21,565 nucleotides of DNA from Proteobacteria bacterium UBA6908 (GTDB lineage Bacteria; Pseudomonadota; Gammaproteobacteria; Acidiferrobacterales; UBA6901), in contig DKBE01000059.1 in assembly GCA_002451085.1 (NCBI GenBank), forward strand, positions 56,562-78,126, read 5' to 3'. The notes below the pieces were generated by a model, which saw only the letters and a list, made by a program, of their open reading frames with translations, did not search any database and was not told the origin of the DNA. Below, piece by piece: positions 8,223-16,818 of this stretch (its first letter is position 1; the number at the start of each line of letters is the position of its first letter). Both the position numbers and the translations under genes were made by a program.

Positions 8223-10421
8223 ATGACGGCGAACCTGTCGGTGGTGCAGGTGGCGGTACCGTCGCCGCTGACACGCCGCTTTGACTACCTGTTGCCGGCC
8301 GACCTGGCCATCCCGGTTCCCGGTACGCGGGTGCGGGTACCGTTCGGGCGCCGTGAAGTGATTGGCGTGGTGCTGGGCCATGCGGCTACCAGTGATTTGC
8401 CACCTGAGAAACTCAAGCCTATCCGCAGGGTTCTGGACAGCGAACCGCTGTTGCCGGCGACATTGGTGGAGTTGTTGGGTTGGGCATCGTCCTATTACCA
8501 CCATCCCATCGGGGAAGTCATGCAGGCCGCCTTGCCGGTGCTCCTGCGTCGCGGCACAGCCCCCACCATGTCGGGAGCGAAACTCTACTTGCCGACCGAA
8601 GCCGGACGGCAGTCCTCTCCGGAAGCATTCAAGCGTTCCCCCGTACAACAGCGTCTGGTCGAGCTGCTCCAACGACATCCACAGGGCATGGCTGCCGCGA
8701 TGCTCGGCGCGGCAGTAAAAAACTGGCGTGCGCCAATGCAACGATTGATCTCCCAGGGTCTCGTTCAGGTGCAGGAGGGTTCCTGCCTGCCGGTGCGCAC
8801 CGTCAGGCAGCAGGCGGCCCCAACACTGCTGCCGGCACAGGTCACGGCCGTGACGGCGATACAGGCGGCCATCGGTCAGTTTCAATGCTTGTTGCTGCAC
8901 GGCATTACCGGTAGCGGCAAGACCGAGGTTTACCTGCAGGCGATCGAAGCCGTCGTTGCGCGCGGCCGCCAGGCGCTGGTGCTGGTTCCGGAGATTGGCC
9001 TCACACCGCAACTCGTGGCCCGTTTTGAGTCACGTTTTCAGGTGCCGATCGCCGTCATGCATTCCGGCCTGAACGAGAGCGAGCGCCTGTGCGCCTGGGA
9101 GGCTGGACGCCGTGGCGAAGCCGCCATTGTGATCGGAACACGTTCAGCCGTGTTCGCCCCGCTGCCGCGTCTGGCGCTGATACTGATCGACGAAGAGCAC
9201 GATGCCTCGTTCAAGCAGCAGGATGGCTTCCGCTACCACGCCCGCGATGTGGCGATCAAGCGCGCCCGGCTCGAGGACTTGCCCGTGGTGCTGGGATCGG
9301 CCACGCCGGCGCTGGAAAGCATGCATAACGCCGAGTTGGGCCGGTATCGTTTATTGACACTGGCAAACCGTACCGGGAATGCCCAGCCGCCGCGGGTACA
9401 GATGCTCGACCTGAAGCGATTGAAGCTCAATGACGGCCTGTCGGCGCCGTTGATCGAAGCCCTGCAGGACCGGCTGGCGCGCCGCGAGCAGAGCCTGCTG
9501 TTTCTTAACCGGCGCGGATTTGCCCCGGTACTGATGTGTCACGACTGCGGATGGTTAGCGCCGTGCAAACGCTGTGATGCGCGCCTGACAATCCATCAGC
9601 GCAGCCAGACCGTGCGTTGTCACCATTGTGGGGCCGAAGCACCGCTGCCCAAAGTTTGTCCTAGCTGCCAGAGCGCCAACCTGCACGGCATCGGCGAGGG
9701 GACGGAGCGGATCGAGACATCGTTGGCGCGGCTGCTACCCAACGCACGGATTGATCGCGTGGACCGCGACAGCACTCGACGCAAGGGATCGCTGGAGGCC
9801 ATCTTCCAGCGGGTGCACGACGGGGTGGTGGATATCCTGGTGGGTACGCAGATGCTGACCAAGGGCCATGATTTTCCAAACCTGACACTGGTTGGCGTAC
9901 TCAATGCCGATCAGGGGCTGTACAGTGCCGACTTCCGCTCAGAAGAACGGCTGGTACAGCAACTGGTGCAGGTCACCGGGCGGGCCGGGCGGGCTGACAA
10001 GCCCGGCACGGTGTTGATCCAGACTTACCATCCCGACAATCCGGTGTTTGCCGCGATTGCGCACCATGACTACCGCGAATTTGCACGCTATGCATTGGCC
10101 GAGCGTGAATCTGCCGGTTATCCGCCTTACGCCTACCTGGCGCTGCTGCGTGCCGAATCGCCGAAGCCGGATGCGGCACTGGACTTCCTGAACATGGCGC
10201 ACACCATCGCCGGCAACCCGAACGGAGTCGAGCTGATGGACCCGGTTCCATCGCCCATGGAACGGCGCGCCGGCCGCTATCGCGCCCAGTTACTGGTCCA
10301 GGCGGGCGAGCGCCGTGCCTTGCATGCCTTTCTCGAAACCTGGCGGGCCATGCTGGAAAACGACAAACGCGCGCGCCAGGTGCGCTGGTCGCTGGATGTT
10401 GATCCGGTGGATCTGTACTAA
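8223..10421 (+). CDS. priA: Primosomal replication-restart helicase PriA
   Basis: A 732-residue protein, the usual PriA length. It recognises stalled or collapsed forks and D-loops and loads DnaB for replication restart, unwinding DNA 3' to 5'. The N-terminal DNA-binding domain is at about 1-105. Walker A 'GITGSGKT' is at 227-234 and the 'DEEH' box at 323-326. Eight zinc-binding cysteines (C439, C442, C448, C451, C466, C469, C479, C482) lie in the helicase insert. Motif 'VGTQMLTKGHDFPNL' and 'GRAGRA' follow in the second helicase lobe. A TTG at 8217 is in frame, but the ATG at 8223 gives the standard N-terminus. A hairpin terminator follows at 10429-10449. Its position next to a possible origin may be coincidence. 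Confidence 0.96.
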   Translation: MTANLSVVQVAVPSPLTRRFDYLLPADLAIPVPGTRVRVPFGRREVIGVVLGHAATSDLPPEKLKPIRRVLDSEPLLPATLVELLGWASSYYHHPIGEVMQAALPVLLRRGTAPTMSGAKLYLPTEAGRQSSPEAFKRSPVQQRLVELLQRHPQGMAAAMLGAAVKNWRAPMQRLISQGLVQVQEGSCLPVRTVRQQAAPTLLPAQVTAVTAIQAAIGQFQCLLLHGITGSGKTEVYLQAIEAVVARGRQALVLVPEIGLTPQLVARFESRFQVPIAVMHSGLNESERLCAWEAGRRGEAAIVIGTRSAVFAPLPRLALILIDEEHDASFKQQDGFRYHARDVAIKRARLEDLPVVLGSATPALESMHNAELGRYRLLTLANRTGNAQPPRVQMLDLKRLKLNDGLSAPLIEALQDRLARREQSLLFLNRRGFAPVLMCHDCGWLAPCKRCDARLTIHQRSQTVRCHHCGAEAPLPKVCPSCQSANLHGIGEGTERIETSLARLLPNARIDRVDRDSTRRKGSLEAIFQRVHDGVVDILVGTQMLTKGHDFPNLTLVGVLNADQGLYSADFRSEERLVQQLVQVTGRAGRADKPGTVLIQTYHPDNPVFAAIAHHDYREFARYALAERESAGYPPYAYLALLRAESPKPDAALDFLNMAHTIAGNPNGVELMDPVPSPMERRAGRYRAQLLVQAGERRALHAFLETWRAMLENDKRARQVRWSLDVDPVDLY

Positions 10422-10428
10422 CAATACC

Positions 10429-10449
10429 AAGGCCCCGTGGCGGGGCTTT
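10429..10449 (+). terminator. Hairpin terminator between priA and the RND pump gene
   Basis: GCCCC (10432-10436), a five-base loop and GGGGC (10442-10446) form a short strong stem, extended by AA/TT pairs on the outside. Only three T follow, so it is a modest intrinsic terminator. It sits between two convergent genes and could serve both. Confidence 0.6.
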
Positions 10450-10472
10450 GTGTGCAGCCTCAGAATGACCCG

Positions 10473-13400
10473 TCAGCCAGTTCCAGTCGCTTGTTCCCGT
10501 CTGGCCCACAGGTAATACACCAGCGGGATGACAAACAGCGTCAGCACAGTCGAGGCAAAGGTGCCAAAGATCAGCGCCACGGCCAGACCGCCGAACACCG
10601 GGTCGAACATCATGATGAAGGTGCCGAGGATGATCGCCAGCGCCGTCAACAGAATCGGGCGCATGCGTGTGGCGCCGGCCTGGATGACCGCCTCGCGCAG
10701 CCCGTGGCCCTCGCGCCGGAAATCGAGGATGAAATCGATCAGCAGGAGCGAGTTGCGCACCACGATGCCGGCCAGTGCGATCACGCCGATCATCGAGGTG
10801 GCGGTAAAGTACTGACCGAGGATCGCGTGCCCCGGCAGTACGCCGATCAGCGTCAGTGGAATCGCGCCCATCACGATCAACGGGGTGGCAAACGAACGGT
10901 AGTAACCGACCAGGGTTAAATAAATCAGCACGATCGCCACCATGAAGGCTGCACCGAGGTCGCGGAATACATCGAGCGTCAGGCGCATCTCACCGTCCCA
11001 ACGGACTGCATAACCGAGCGTGTCCGGATCTGCCATGAAGTATTGCTTCAGTTTCACGTTTCCTGGCAGGTCGTGCGAACGCAACCACCACCACATCTTC
11101 AGCACCGCATAGACCTGCGAGGTCTCGGCGAGTTCACCGGTCACGTACACCACCGGTCGCTGATCCTTGTGCAGGATCGGCTTGGCGGCCGGGTCCCGGA
11201 TGATGTCAGCGATATCGGTCAGCGGCACGCGCGCCCCGACGGGATTGATGAAGAACACCTTGCGCAGATCGGAGGGTTCGACGCGATCGGCCTGCGGGAT
11301 CTGGAAGCGGATCGTGACCGGCTCTTTTTCCTGTTCAATGTGCACGGCGCCGGCGTCGTAACCGGCAAGGAAGGCGTTGAGTGTTTCAGCGACTTGCGCC
11401 GGCAGCACGCCGGCCAGCGCCGCCTTCTCGCGGTTGACGTGAATATGGTATTCGGTCACGTCGGCGGTATTGGAGTCGTCGATGTCGACCACGTCCGCCG
11501 TCTTGCCAAACACCTGCTCGCGCATGTTTTTGGCGAGCTTGAGCAGCTGCTGGTAATCCGGGCCGTAGAGTTCGGCGAGGATCGTGGCGCGCACCGGTGG
11601 TCCCGGCGGGTCCTCAACCAGCTTGATGGTGGCGCCGGTCTGCTGAGCGAGTTGCGCGATGGGTTTGCGCAAACCCATCGCAATGTCGATGGACGAGTTC
11701 CAGCGATCATGCTTGTTGCGCAGGTTGACACGAACTTCTCCCAAATGCGGTCCGCGCTTCAGCCCGGCACCGCGCAACAGGCCGTTGAAATCGATCACGC
11801 CACCTTCACCGACTGTGGATTCATAGGTGGCCACCTGCGGATGGGCGCGTACGATATCGCCGACCAGCCGCACCACCCGGTCAGTTTCCTCGAGTGCCGT
11901 GCCTTCCGGCATGTCGACCGTGATGTTGAAAGTGTTGGTGTTGTTCTTGGGTAGCATCTTGAAGTCGACCAGTCGCACCACCGGCAGCAGCATGGCCAGC
12001 GTGAGCAGGGCCAGCACCACGACGAAGAAGTTCCGGCGCGCCGCCGGTTCGTCAATAAGCCGGGTGAAATAGCGTACATATCCCTGTTCCAGGCGGCCGG
12101 GTGCATGTTCATGGGCGTGGGCGCCACCGGTGACGGTGAGCCACTTGCGTGCTGCCCACGGTGCCACGGTATAGGCGATGGCGAGCGAAACGATCATCGC
12201 CACCGGGACGTTGAACGGAATCGGTCCCATATACGGCCCCATCATGCCGGTGACCCACAGCATCGGCAGGAAGGCCATGATCACGGTGAAGGTGGCAAGG
12301 TTGGTCGGTTTGCCTATTTCGTTGACCGCCGTGATAGCACTTGTGAGTTTGTCGGCACCTTTCTTGGCGTAATGACGGTAGATGTTCTCGATCACCACAA
12401 TCGAGTCATCGACCAGCAGACCGAGTGACAGAATCAGGGCAAACAACGTGATGCGGTTGATGCTCTGACCGGCGGCCATGCCGACCGCCAGCGTGATGAA
12501 CAGAATCAGCGGAATGGTGATGGTCACAATCGAGGCCGCGCGCCAGCCAAGGAAGGCAATCAGCAGGAGCACCACCGTGCCGATTGCGATGGACAGGTGT
12601 TCGAGCAGAGTATTGACCGCGTCGTTGGCCTTGGCGCCGTCGTCGCGAGTGACATTGACCGTGACACCGGAAGGGATCACCGTGCCGCGGATGCGGTCGA
12701 GTTCGGTCAGTACGTGGCTGGCCACCGTTACCGCGTTGGTACCGGTACGCTTGGCGAGCGCGATGGTCACCGCCGTATTTTCGATATCGGCCGGGCGCGG
12801 ACCGGAAAATGCCGGTCCATAGGCAATCCGGTAGACACGTTCAATCTCGCCCGGACCATCGCTGATGGTGGCGACGTTCTTCAGGTATACCGGCTGGTGC
12901 GCACGCAGGGCCACCACCAGGTTGCCGACATCCGTGGCGCTTTTGAGCATGCCGCCGGAGGACACCGTGCTGACCCGGTTGCGGTGGATCAGCACGCCCG
13001 ATGGGATATCGATATTGGTCGCCTCAAGAATCCGGCGAATATCGAGCAGGGTGACGCCGTAGTTGCGCATGCGATCAAGATCGAATTGCACATTGATCTG
13101 ACGCGGGCGGCCACCATGGATGAAAGAAACCGATACGCCTTCAATGCGGCGCAGATGCTCCAGGGCGTCGTTCGCGATACTGCGCAGCTTCTGGTCACCG
13201 AGTGTGTTCGAGGACAACGAGATCGTCAGAATCGGCACATCATCGACGTCGACCGGTTTGACCAGCGGCTGACGCGTGCCCGGCGGCATGCGGTCAAGAT
13301 TGGACATGATGCGGTCGTAGAGCTTGACCAGCGAATCCTCCTTGTCCTGGCCGACAGCGAATTGCACGCTCACCACGCCCAGCGAATCCATGGCCATGCC

Positions 13401-13682
13401 GTAGGTGTGCTCGACGCCGTTCAGACCCTGCAGGATAGCTTCCAGTGGCTTGACGATGAGCTGCTGTACTTCCTCCGGCGAGGCGCCGGGCTTGGAGACG
13501 ATGATGTTGGCGGCGGGCACGACAATTTGGGGATTTTCCTCGCGCGGGGTGTTCAGGATCGCCAGTAATCCGGCCAGTACGGCCACCAGGATCACGAGGA
13601 TCGTGAGCTTGCTGTCGATAAAATAGCGGGCGACGCGTCCGGCAATATTGAGGTCGCTTTTTTTTGCGTTCTTCTCGGCCAT
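10473..13682 (-). CDS. RND-family efflux pump, inner-membrane permease (AcrB-like)
   Basis: A 1069-residue permease of the AcrB/AcrD/AcrF superfamily, a proton-driven pump in the inner membrane with large periplasmic loops. TM1 lies at about 26-44, followed by the porter-domain opening 'SKPGASPEEVQQLIVKPLE'. The proton-relay aspartates D425 and D426 sit in 'GLLVDDSIVVIEN' (TM4). In TM10 the segment 'AGIVVRNSLLLIDF' has arginine (R976) where AcrB has its relay lysine. The double aspartate marks it as the drug/organic-compound class rather than the CusA metal class. It is the last gene of a three-gene operon, starting 11 bases after the adaptor gene, with GAGAG before the ATG. The substrate cannot be read from sequence. 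Confidence 0.93.
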   Translation of the reverse strand: MAEKNAKKSDLNIAGRVARYFIDSKLTILVILVAVLAGLLAILNTPREENPQIVVPAANIIVSKPGASPEEVQQLIVKPLEAILQGLNGVEHTYGMAMDSLGVVSVQFAVGQDKEDSLVKLYDRIMSNLDRMPPGTRQPLVKPVDVDDVPILTISLSSNTLGDQKLRSIANDALEHLRRIEGVSVSFIHGGRPRQINVQFDLDRMRNYGVTLLDIRRILEATNIDIPSGVLIHRNRVSTVSSGGMLKSATDVGNLVVALRAHQPVYLKNVATISDGPGEIERVYRIAYGPAFSGPRPADIENTAVTIALAKRTGTNAVTVASHVLTELDRIRGTVIPSGVTVNVTRDDGAKANDAVNTLLEHLSIAIGTVVLLLIAFLGWRAASIVTITIPLILFITLAVGMAAGQSINRITLFALILSLGLLVDDSIVVIENIYRHYAKKGADKLTSAITAVNEIGKPTNLATFTVIMAFLPMLWVTGMMGPYMGPIPFNVPVAMIVSLAIAYTVAPWAARKWLTVTGGAHAHEHAPGRLEQGYVRYFTRLIDEPAARRNFFVVVLALLTLAMLLPVVRLVDFKMLPKNNTNTFNITVDMPEGTALEETDRVVRLVGDIVRAHPQVATYESTVGEGGVIDFNGLLRGAGLKRGPHLGEVRVNLRNKHDRWNSSIDIAMGLRKPIAQLAQQTGATIKLVEDPPGPPVRATILAELYGPDYQQLLKLAKNMREQVFGKTADVVDIDDSNTADVTEYHIHVNREKAALAGVLPAQVAETLNAFLAGYDAGAVHIEQEKEPVTIRFQIPQADRVEPSDLRKVFFINPVGARVPLTDIADIIRDPAAKPILHKDQRPVVYVTGELAETSQVYAVLKMWWWLRSHDLPGNVKLKQYFMADPDTLGYAVRWDGEMRLTLDVFRDLGAAFMVAIVLIYLTLVGYYRSFATPLIVMGAIPLTLIGVLPGHAILGQYFTATSMIGVIALAGIVVRNSLLLIDFILDFRREGHGLREAVIQAGATRMRPILLTALAIILGTFIMMFDPVFGGLAVALIFGTFASTVLTLFVIPLVYYLWARREQATGTG

Positions 13683-13693
13683 GGTCGGTTCTC

Positions 13694-14038
13694 TCAGCGC
13701 GGCTGGATGGGACTACCGTCGTGCACGTCGCCAGTCACGAGCACTTCATCACCGGCGAGGCCACTGAGGACCTCAACGCGGCCGTCATAGGATTTTCCGG
13801 TGCGCACCATGCGGAAACGCGCCGTGTGGTCGGGGGCCAGCACATATACGCCGGGACTTCCGCCCAGGTTCGTGAGGACCGTCTGCGGTACGAGGACGCG
13901 GCCATTCCGTTCCTGCGGCGTGACAAAGGGGCGTGATAGCGCCGGGGTGTCCGCCGGTTTTGGTGTCTCCTGGCCGCAGGCAACGACCAGGATGCAGGGA
14001 GCCATGAGCAACAGAAAGCGACTTCTCGGTGCAGGCAT
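13694..14038 (-). CDS. Miniature periplasmic adaptor (membrane-fusion) lipoprotein, C-terminal domain only
   Basis: The product is only 114 residues, whereas RND adaptors usually have about 350-400. It starts with a lipoprotein signal ending 'LVVAC' (C21), so it would be lipid-anchored. After a short proline-rich linker (22-42), residues 43-114 match the membrane-proximal domain that ends normal adaptors: 'GRVLVPQTVLTNLGG', 'GVYVLAPDHTARFRMVRTG', 'GRVEVLSGLAGDEVLVTGD'. The lipoyl, helical-hairpin and beta-barrel domains are absent. Only 20 bases separate it from the TolC-like gene, so no remnant of a longer gene is hidden upstream. The open frame is intact and tightly placed between its partners, which suggests a functional reduced form. 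It may be a gene shortened by an in-frame deletion. Confidence 0.75.
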   Translation of the reverse strand: MPAPRSRFLLLMAPCILVVACGQETPKPADTPALSRPFVTPQERNGRVLVPQTVLTNLGGSPGVYVLAPDHTARFRMVRTGKSYDGRVEVLSGLAGDEVLVTGDVHDGSPIQPR

Positions 14039-14058
14039 AGTGGTATTCCAGAGTCGAT

Positions 14059-15405
14059 TCAGTTCGTCGGCGTTTCGCCCGGTAGCGGCAGGGTACCCTC
14101 GGCGAGTTGCACCTCCGCCGCGGCCAGTTCAGCCAGCACACTGGCGTTCAGTTCCTCGGTGCGTGCTTCCACCAGCACGCGCTCGGCCATCAACAGGTCA
14201 ATCAGTATCGTGCGGCCTTCGCCGTAACGCTGGTTGACCAGACGGACAGTTTCGCGCGCCTTGTCGATGCCCTGTTCGGCGATCTGGCGGCGGGCCAGCG
14301 CTTCGGTCAAACGGCTGCGTGCGGCCCGCACATCGCGCAGCACGGCCTGACGCGCGCCGTCGAGATCGGCCTCGGCCTGGTCGGCGTCGCGGCGTGCGGC
14401 GCTCAGTCCGTGCCAGTCACGTCCACCATTGAACAAATTCATGCTCACCACGCCCATGATGCTTTGTGACTTGTTGTCGAGCGCGGCATTTTCGTCATAC
14501 CAGGAATCGGCGGCCACCACGCTGATCTGGGGATGGAAGACGGAGCGCGCCGCGGTAATGCCGGCACGTGCCGCGCGCAATCGGGCTTCCTGTGCCTTGA
14601 GATCCTGGCGGGAGGCCAGTGCGCGTGACTCGCCATTGGCGCCGGCCGGTGGTGGTGGGGCCAGCCGCTCCCAGGCAGGTAACTGGATTTCGAGTTCGGA
14701 CGGCAGGCCCGCAATCAGGCGCAAGTCTTCAAGCGCCAGCCGCTGACGGCTTTTCGCCTGGACAAGCATACTTTCCATGGTGGACTGGTTGAGTTCCGCC
14801 GTCAGGCGATCGGAGGCGACGATGCGCCCCTGGCGCACCAGACGTGTCGTGGTCTCGGTATGTTGGCGTGCCGCGGCCACTGCATCTTCCGCGATCTGTA
14901 CCGCCAGGGTGGCGGCCTGGGCGCCGCGATACGCTCGCAAGGTCTGATAGGCGATTGCCTGACGGCGATAGCCGTACGCGAGATGTGCAGTTTCCGCCTG
15001 ATCATCGGCGGCACGCACGCCGGCGGTCAGCCGTCCCCCGGTGTAGATGGGCATCTCTATGGAAAGAGTCGTGGCACGCAGACTGCTCTTGCCGGGGTCA
15101 TTGATCGCAGCCGGGTTGAGGTCGGCGGCCGTTACGGAGCGGGTATTGAGCTTGTCCGCAAAGGCATCCAGCGGGTTGTCACTGCGACGTGCCAGATAGC
15201 TGACCCCGAGCTGAGGCAGAAACGCGCCTTTGGCGGCCTTGGCACGATCGTCGGCGGCCGCGGTCTGAGCCTGTGCAGCGCGCAATTCCGAATTGTGGTG
15301 CAATGCATGGCGAATGGCATCGTCGAGGCTCAGCGATTCCGCCTGCACGACCACCGGCAGCATCAGGGCGCCATAGACCACCAGCGCCCGAAACGATATC
15401 GGCAT
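14059..15405 (-). CDS. TolC-family outer-membrane efflux protein
   Basis: A 448-residue protein with a signal peptide (about 1-22, 'MPISFRALVVYGALMLPVVVQA'). The mature part has two similar halves typical of TolC/OprM: long helices rich in alanine, glutamine and glutamate, with 'LSLDDAIRHALHHNSELRAA' near the start and strand segments 'SLSIEMPIYTGGRLTAG'-type and 'IMGVVSMNLFNGGRDWHG' for the outer-membrane barrel. Three copies form the channel of a tripartite pump. The frame is open back to 15984, but the ATG at 15405 has AAGGAG at good spacing and precedes the signal peptide. It is the first gene of the operon; the short adaptor and the RND permease follow within 20 and 11 bases. Function is as the exit duct for the pump. 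Confidence 0.92.
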   Translation of the reverse strand: MPISFRALVVYGALMLPVVVQAESLSLDDAIRHALHHNSELRAAQAQTAAADDRAKAAKGAFLPQLGVSYLARRSDNPLDAFADKLNTRSVTAADLNPAAINDPGKSSLRATTLSIEMPIYTGGRLTAGVRAADDQAETAHLAYGYRRQAIAYQTLRAYRGAQAATLAVQIAEDAVAAARQHTETTTRLVRQGRIVASDRLTAELNQSTMESMLVQAKSRQRLALEDLRLIAGLPSELEIQLPAWERLAPPPPAGANGESRALASRQDLKAQEARLRAARAGITAARSVFHPQISVVAADSWYDENAALDNKSQSIMGVVSMNLFNGGRDWHGLSAARRDADQAEADLDGARQAVLRDVRAARSRLTEALARRQIAEQGIDKARETVRLVNQRYGEGRTILIDLLMAERVLVEARTEELNASVLAELAAAEVQLAEGTLPLPGETPTN

Positions 15406-15521
15406 GATTGTTCTCCTTGATCGGGAATGGATGCACCACTCTCGGTTTGTCGTGCTCATCTTGAGTCGTCCGGTATCGGGGCAATACGGGAAAAATTCAA
15501 TGGCCCCAGACAACTGGCAAT

Positions 15522-15935
15522 TCAAAACGGTTTTACGACCACCAGGATCACGGCCGCGATCAGGATTAATACCGGAAACTCGTTCAGCCAACGGTAAAAA
15601 ACGTGACCATGGCGGTTGCGATCCTGGCGAAAATCGTTCAACAGCTTGCCGCAGTAAAGGTGGTAGGCAATCAGCACCATCACGAGCAGCAGCTTGACCA
15701 TCATCCAGCCGCCAGTGATTCCGTAACCCAGCCACAGCCACAGACCAAACACCAGCGTCAGTACAGCGCCCGGGGTCATAATGCCGTAATACAGCTTTCG
15801 CTCCATGACCTTGAAACGCTCGACGCTCGCGGCGTCCGATGACATGGCGTGGTATACAAACAACCGCGGCAGGTAAAACAATCCCGCGAACCATGTGACC
15901 ATAAAGATGATGTGCAGGGCCTTGATCCAGAGCAA
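15522..15935 (-). CDS. hemJ: Protoporphyrinogen IX oxidase, HemJ type
   Basis: A 137-residue inner-membrane protein with about four hydrophobic segments, matching the HemJ (UPF0093) family from the first residue: 'MLWIKALHIIFMVTWFAGLFYLPRLFVYH' (two parts, 1-29), 'MERKLYYGIMTPGAVLTLVFG' (two parts, 44-64), 'WMMVKLLLV' at 77-85 and 'YHLYCGKLL' at 91-99. It oxidises protoporphyrinogen IX to protoporphyrin IX and is common in bacteria lacking HemG and HemY. The family N-terminus requires a TTG start at 15935, with GGAA a few bases upstream. It lies alone, divergent from the DUF4197 gene and followed on the same strand by the efflux operon after about 115 bases. Confidence 0.93.
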   Translation of the reverse strand: MLWIKALHIIFMVTWFAGLFYLPRLFVYHAMSSDAASVERFKVMERKLYYGIMTPGAVLTLVFGLWLWLGYGITGGWMMVKLLLVMVLIAYHLYCGKLLNDFRQDRNRHGHVFYRWLNEFPVLILIAAVILVVVKPF

Positions 15936-16062
15936 AGGGGCGTTTCCGGAGTTGTATAGAGTGGTCCAATTCTACCCGAATCACCGATCAAGAGGGGTTG
16001 AAGTGGCGCCCGATCGCGAAGTCGCATTTACATCGGCAGTGCATGTGCCATGCTTCAATGCT

Positions 16063-16755
16063 ATGAGGAATATCCTGATATGCCTGAGCGTGGCGCCGTT
16101 GCTGTTGGCCTGTGCCGCGGGTGGCGCCGGGGCGGCGCGAGATCCGTCGCCACTGGATGCAGACGCACAGGCGCAGGTGGTGCAGGATTTACTGGGGCAG
16201 GCTGCCGACAACACGGTAAACCGTTTGGGAAGACCGGATGGATACGGGGGCGATCCCCGGGTTCAAATCCGGATGCCGGAGGCCTTGGCGCGGCTGGAGA
16301 AAACCCTGCGGCGCCTGGGACAGGAACGATATGCCGAGGAGTTTGTGGAAAGCATGAATCGGGCCGCGGAGGCGGCAGCACCCTCTGCCAAGCCGATCCT
16401 GACCGCCGCGGTGCGGAAACTGCAGCCAGAAGATGCCGTCTCGATTGTTCAGGGAAATCATGATGCCGCCACTCGTTATTTCCGGGCCCACACGGAGGCC
16501 GAACTGATGGCAGAGTTCAAACCCATCATTGCGCGGGCGACGGCCCAGGCCGAGGTTACCGCTGCCTACAAGCGCATGTTGCGCAAGTCGGCATTTCTCG
16601 ACAAGCGTGTGGACCCGGCCCGGTTGGATCTGGATGCCTATGTCACCCAGGAAGCACTCGACGGTCTGTTTGTGATTCTGGCTGAAGAGGAACGGCGAAT
16701 CCGTCAGGACCCGCATGCGCGCACCACCGAGTTGCTGAAGAAGGCGTTTCGCTAG
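16063..16755 (+). CDS. DUF4197-family lipoprotein, function unknown
   Basis: The product has 230 residues and starts with a lipoprotein signal: 'MRNILICLSVAPLLLAC' puts the modified cysteine at residue 17. The rest is mostly helical and reads like the DUF4197 family: 'RIQMPEAL'-type 'VQIRMPEALARLEKTLRRLG', 'FVESMNRAAEAAAPSAKPIL', 'DAVSIVQGNHDAATRYFRAHTE' (shown in part), 'VTQEALDGLFVILAEEERRIRQDP'. The family is widespread in Proteobacteria and has no established role that I know of. The frame is open back to 15895, but that stretch overlaps hemJ on the other strand and lacks family similarity, so the ATG at 16063 is preferred despite a weak ribosome-binding site. A strong terminator follows 13 bases after the stop. 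Confidence 0.82.
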   Translation: MRNILICLSVAPLLLACAAGGAGAARDPSPLDADAQAQVVQDLLGQAADNTVNRLGRPDGYGGDPRVQIRMPEALARLEKTLRRLGQERYAEEFVESMNRAAEAAAPSAKPILTAAVRKLQPEDAVSIVQGNHDAATRYFRAHTEAELMAEFKPIIARATAQAEVTAAYKRMLRKSAFLDKRVDPARLDLDAYVTQEALDGLFVILAEEERRIRQDPHARTTELLKKAFR

Positions 16756-16768
16756 CGACGCCAGCCAC

Positions 16769-16797
16769 AAAAAACCCGGCGCAAGGCCGGGTTTTTT
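16769..16797. terminator. Bidirectional intrinsic terminator
   Basis: The stem CCCGGC (16775-16780) / GCCGGG (16786-16791) with loop GCAAG is flanked by six A on the left and six T on the right. It therefore works as a rho-independent terminator on both strands, ending the DUF4197 gene and the convergent outer-membrane protein gene. Confidence 0.88.
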
Positions 16798-16818
16798 GCT
16801 TCAGGGAACCGGTCTTCC

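Noticed and set aside
12597..13568. Long open frame on the plus strand opposite the RND permease gene
   Set aside because: It is an antisense shadow of a clearly real gene in GC-rich DNA; the translation is rich in histidine, arginine and aspartate and has no domain-like character. Similar long antisense frames at 789-1766, 18727-19845 and 20709-21479 were rejected for the same reason.
15471..15498. Imperfect hairpin near GGTATCGGGGCAATAC followed by five A on the plus strand, between hemJ and the efflux operon
   Set aside because: For genes on the minus strand the T-run lies before the stem, not after it, and the stem has a mismatch; it cannot act as an intrinsic terminator for hemJ.
15406..15984. 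N-terminal extension of the TolC-like frame back to 15984
   Set aside because: The added residues run antisense-overlapping through hemJ and lack similarity to TolC; the signal peptide and AAGGAG point to 15405.
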